The notes below the pieces were generated by a model. The model was not told the DNA's origin and ran no database searches. It saw only the letters and a program-made list of their open reading frames with translations. This document shows positions 60,176-64,000 of a stretch of DNA of 64,000 bases, one piece after another. The position numbers and the translations under genes are program-made. Source of the stretch: Chionis minor (taxonomy: Eukaryota > Chordata > Aves > Charadriiformes > Chionididae). The stretch covers positions 124,001 through 188,000 of the forward strand of contig VZSF01009846.1 in assembly GCA_013398295.1 (NCBI GenBank), given 5' to 3'. How positions within the stretch are numbered: position 1 is the first letter of the stretch; the number at the start of each line of letters is the position of its first letter.

Positions 60176-63100
60176 GTCCCACTCTGGTGGCAACTCTGCT
60201 GTTTGAGGCATTTCAAAGATATTTTGGAATCTGTAGCATTTCTTTGATAGGAGCACAATGCGCTTGTTACTATGAAGATGGGACAACACAAAGAATAGGA
60301 ATGCAAAGAGGCAAAGTGATCTAGAAATGACAAGAAAAGAACAGCTCAGGAATTCTGTTTCTCTGCTGCCACCAGGACTTTCCTGAATCTACAGATACAT
60401 TTCTTCCTGTCTCTAAATTGCATCTTCAAACAAACCTTTTCCTGAGTACTCTAAGATCTCGTAATAAAATGCATTTCCTGTCCAGTAACGACTACGGGTA
60501 TTTGCAGGCAGTATTTATAATGTTTATGCACTTTTCTTCAACAAAGACATGCACATTTTTTCAAATGTGTAGTACAGCTAGGTTTTTAAATTCTTTTATT
60601 TATGGTTCAGAACAGGAGACGAGGAAAGACAACATCAATGTGAACTCCTCTGTGCAGTTACTGAATCCTATACTCAGTTCCAGGCTGCAAAACCCTCCAG
60701 GGCTACTAGGTATGACAGCACTGCTAAGCCACCAGTGGGCAGCCCCCTAAGGCACAGTGTCAGTGCTCCTCCAGAAAGGTTAAGCTTGCGACTCTCCTAT
60801 GCCAACACAGTGGATAATATTATTTCTCCACCTCATGAAGGAGAGAGGTACACCTTTTAGTGTTGAAGTACCTAATCAAAGAAATATATGCCAACCAGAG
60901 CTGCCGACAAACCTGGGCCTTGGCAACTTCCTTTGCTGTCAAACTCCCGATCTCATGATTTGTTCCCAAGCATAAGCACATCCCAAGTCCTCATTTCTGC
61001 TGATGCTGGAAAAGAGGACGGAGAAATAATCTAGCATTTTCAGCCTTCTGTAAAACTCTGCTGCTTGCAACTACGCACCAGAAGTTATCCCAAGAGCCTC
61101 AAATCAGGTATTACTGAAAAACTGAGGGCCTAATCCTGATGTTGTTCAGGAGGGAAAGCATTTGCAAACACCACTTACAAAGCGATTCTCGTAATATTTT
61201 GATTACGTGCACAGCAGAAATTGTCATCCCCTTACAGAGAGACAGCTATAAACTCAAAAGAGAAAGCATCACACTGCAATTTTCTCTGTTATTTGTCCCG
61301 CTGGTGTGCCTTCATCTCATGGGCTTGCTGGACAACTTAGTTGCTCTTACATATATGCAAGTTCAAAAATGTTGCTTAAGGGGTCAGAAAAAGAAGCAGC
61401 TTTTCCTTACATATAAATTTCAAGCTAGACAAGCATTTTCATTAGCTTTGGCTCTATTTTTGTTTTTATATTGCCCTTTCATGACTACAAGGCTTCAAAA
61501 TGTATTCTTAGTAACAGGATCTGTCTTGACATAGAAAAAAAAAGTATTTTCCTTTCCTCGTTGTAATCTTTTTCTGTTACTGCCTTGACAGTGAGTATGC
61601 ATTGCTAGAAATATGTATTTGTTATCTCATTAGTAGTGATTTTTATACAATCATACTGAAAAAGATTTGCGCAGGGACTGTAGGCCATGCTGCTGCGGGC
61701 TGTGGTTTTCCTGTGATAGAGGTGATATTTCATGTATTTTAACCAGTGAAAAAGGTGACTTGTCATAGCAGCTTTAAAGTTTGCTAAACATTCATACCAA
61801 GCCAAGTGGCACAAATTTAGATGCCACACAGTTCCAAATACCAGACTCCTGTCATCTGTAAACAATAGGAAAAAAGATGAGTGAAAATCACCACCCTTAC
61901 ATATAATTGGGGTGATGACCTACCCTCTTCCACCTGAAGCATGCCTTGAAAGGGTCTCACAGCATTGTTACAGACACCTGTTCAATGTCAAATGCACAGC
62001 ATTGATGCTGTTTGACAGCATGTACTGTGTATTTATTGCCTCAAGCAGGACAGATGTTAGCAATGCAGGAGATGCTCACTTTGTACTCTTTTAAGAATAT
62101 ACATATTACTTCTCGAGGAAGCCAGATTTGGCAATTTCATTAGTTTGCACATTGAAAAAAAATTAGCAAAAGTAATAGGAAAGTAAGCCCAGCAATTTTG
62201 CAAAGCAGACAGAAAATACAAAACAATCCAATTGCTTTCAAATTCAAAAATATGCTATTATCCTGCAAAGCGGTTTCATTGGATACTCATAAACACCAAG
62301 AGGATTACTTTCCTTGACTAGCATTTTGTACCAAAACTCACAAAACAACACATTTAAGAAAGTGGCAAAGGAAAAAGACAGCACAACGGAGAATCACAGC
62401 GATGGTGAATACAAATGTAAACTGAACACAAACAAAGAAGCACAACCTCCTTCTGTACTACTCTGAGCAGACCTGGTCACATGCCCGTCACATAAAATAA
62501 CCTAATTACTTTGTAGTAATCTAAGTAACAGAGAGCCACTGCCAAGGTATGAACCAACAGGGTAACTGGACATGGTTCTCCTCACCATCACGTTCTCTAA
62601 AGGTACATGATTAAGGTGCAACCTGCAGGGTACATGAATTGGTCTGGCAGCTGCTCCTTGCCACCCTTTCACCCCCAAACAGCCTCTTCTTATATGTCTT
62701 GACAAGGTTTAGGAAGAAAAGGGACGCGTGTGCGTCGCTCAACAGGACGCGTGGCAGGTTGTGTATAGAGACAAGGGGGAGAGGGGGAAAACATGACCGG
62801 GTAGAGGATGCACAGCCCCAAAGAGGTCCATAGTAAGGGACCTGACCCTGGCAAGATGCAAATGCTTTGACACAGATCAGCTTCTCTCCTTTGGGCTGCA
62901 CAGTAAAAATACTGTGAAAGAACTTGTAATTTCCTAACCCTAATTAAACAGTTTCACATGTGATATCCTCACTTTTTCGTATTACAAAGAGACACGGTGC
63001 TAAAATGCTTCAGACAGTTCATTTTTGGTTTCTGTGGCTAGCCGTACTCTTGAAAGGATTACAGAGAAAGTCTGGAAGGAAAATACCACCAAGCACTCAT

Positions 63101-63361
63101 ATTGAAGCAGAATTTCACAATTTTCAACTTCATACTGACAAGAGTACTCACGGCACCGTACAATTAAAGCCCAAGCCTGTAAATTTATGAAAACCATCTC
63201 TCTGCACTCAGAGACTCAGCAGTCCTTCTCCTGGAAGAAAGGTAAGCCACCCCATTATATAAATTTAAGGATATGACTAAGCGTCCCAAGTCCTGCGGAG
63301 GTATTCTGACTGTAAAACTCTATCCTCAACTCCACCAATTTCTCTCTCCCTTCCAAAGCAG
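60176..63361. other. Noncoding DNA
   Basis: No gene recognised. The longest frame (61139-61534, 131 codons) is hydrophobic and cysteine/leucine-rich with no motif. A small CpG direct repeat at 62722-62753 is listed separately. Confidence 0.5.
62722..62753 (+). repeat. CpG-rich short direct repeat
   Basis: GGACGCGTG occurs at 62722 and 62745, with TGCGTCGC between. There are six CpGs and two MluI-type ACGCGT sites in 32 bp, in otherwise CpG-poor DNA. Confidence 0.85.
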
Positions 63362-63617
63362 AAGATGGAGTTAAAAACTGCTGCGGACATGATGAGGAAG
63401 GGAAAAGCAGGCAGTTGTTCCCAGGGCAGCCCCCTGGCTCGCTCCCTCCCGACCTCAGGAGCAGGACCTCGCTCTTACCTCTCTAACAGGTCAGCCTCCG
63501 CTTCAGCAGCAGGAGACAGATCACCTGAAGCTCCTCGCTCCAGCAGTGCTGATGGTGGCCTTCCTCCATGCAAAGATACTAGCTACTCAAATGCAGCTTT
63601 GTGTGCCCGTACCTCTG
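63362..63617. other. Exon-like GC-rich block, splice-like signals on both strands
   Basis: On the plus strand, an acceptor (TTTCTCTCTCCCTTCCAAAG then CAG, ending 63361) and a donor (CTG then GTAAGG, from 63618) bound 256 bp that is fully open from an ATG at 63365. That translation is rich in A, S, P and G. On the minus strand, a strong donor (GAGAG then GTAAGAGC) has its exon side at 63479, preceded by an open frame with PPSALLERGASGDLSPAAEA, then EADLLER. At most one can be coding, and the block could instead be a noncoding first exon. No family is recognised on either strand. Confidence 0.22.
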
Positions 63618-63669
63618 GTAAGGAATTTGAAAAGTTTGTTGGAAAGGACAGAAAACAAATTAGAAATAA

Positions 63670-63687
63670 TTTTTTTTAAAAAAAAAA
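63670..63687. repeat. Poly-T/poly-A junction (T8A10)
   Basis: Eight T followed directly by ten A, immediately downstream of the exon-like block. Confidence 0.9.
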
Positions 63688-63717
63688 TCCCAGATCTGAC
63701 ATATAAGAAAGTTACAG

Positions 63718-63784
63718 AACAATGAAAGTTAACTTCCATTGTTTCTTAACAATGAAAAGTTAACTAATTTTAGATTAGTTAACT
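63718..63784 (+). repeat. Direct repeat plus 11-bp hairpin
   Basis: AACAATGAAA(A)GTTAACT occurs twice (63718 and 63748, 30-bp offset). The second copy runs into a perfect inverted repeat with arms AGTTAACTAAT at 63758-63768 and its complement at 63774-63784, with a loop of 5 bases. Confidence 0.88.
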
Positions 63785-64000
63785 AAACTAATTAGATTTA
63801 GATTTTAGAAGTTATTTAAATATTGTGAATTATCAATGAGATTTTTAATCCATTTGGCCCAACTTCCTTTTTGCACTTCAGAAACTTAAAAAGGCAAAAT
63901 CACACTTGCAACATGTCATTTATTTTCAGCTCTTCTATCTACTCACACATCTTCCAGCATCTGAGGGCAGTCAAGAAGACTTTAAAAGCATGTATTTACA
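63785..64000. other. AT-rich noncoding end of window
   Basis: Nothing recognised. Confidence 0.5.

Noticed and set aside
61139..61534. 131-codon plus frame
   Set aside because: Low-complexity hydrophobic translation, no motif and no splice context.
1..64000. tRNA genes, rRNA, CRISPR arrays, LTR retroviruses, DNA transposons with inverted termini
   Set aside because: Looked for B-box-like words, regular spaced repeats, RT motifs other than CR1, and paired terminal repeats; found none that hold up.

Overview
The window looks like bird (avian) nuclear DNA, most likely the inside of a very large intron or an intergenic desert on a macrochromosome. The main evidence is CR1 non-LTR retrotransposons (chicken repeat 1, the dominant LINE of birds and other sauropsids) in several age classes. 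They include one long copy at about 58610-60175 whose reverse transcriptase reading frame is nearly open. The rest is AT-rich, with long poly-A/T runs, few CpGs and no dense coding sequence. I see no bacterial-type gene organisation, no tRNA or rRNA gene, no CRISPR array, and no LTR retrovirus that I can support. The species cannot be read from the sequence.

Layout. 1-2000: a 5'-truncated CR1 (766-1356, +) whose 3' tail holds a 64-bp inverted CR1 3' end (1246-1309, -), so two CR1 tails form a hairpin; a more decayed CR1 piece (1801-1930, +) follows. 2-24 kb: AT-rich noncoding DNA with ancient CR1 remnants at 7345-7455 (-) and 10930-11135 (+), a GC-richer block with one exon-like segment at 14756-14940, and a CpG cluster at 20460-20700. 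24-30 kb: a possible CR1 trace (24608-24765, +), a small CpG-enriched patch (26321-26485), a 20-bp perfect palindrome (27341-27360), a possible small exon (27679-27764), a G-quadruplex motif (28226-28250), an ancient CR1 (28520-29000, +) and a CR1 3' end (29441-29545, -). 30-44 kb: mostly empty, then a long ancient CR1 (38600-39440, +), a younger CR1 3' end (41738-41912, +) and two coding-like short segments (42478-42672, 43964-44086). 44-58 kb: low-complexity tracts, two MIR/tRNA-SINE-like remnants (51196-51290, 54500-54577) and a CR1 trace (53605-53670, -). 58.6-60.2 kb: the best-preserved CR1. 60-64 kb: noncoding, with a tiny CpG direct repeat (62722-62753), an exon-like GC-rich block with splice-like signals on both strands (63362-63617), and a repeat/hairpin cluster (63718-63784).

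How it works together: no operon or pathway is visible. What the sequence records is retroposition: at least three CR1 age layers, plus older SINE traces, in otherwise unconstrained DNA. No host protein-coding gene can be called with confidence; a few exon-like segments are given with low confidence and the test that would decide each. I did not find an undescribed biological system. The strongest leads are the 64-codon coding-like ORF at 42478, the CpG cluster at 20.5 kb, the inverted CR1 hairpin at 1.25 kb, and the CR1 reading frame broken by a single CpG-type nonsense change.
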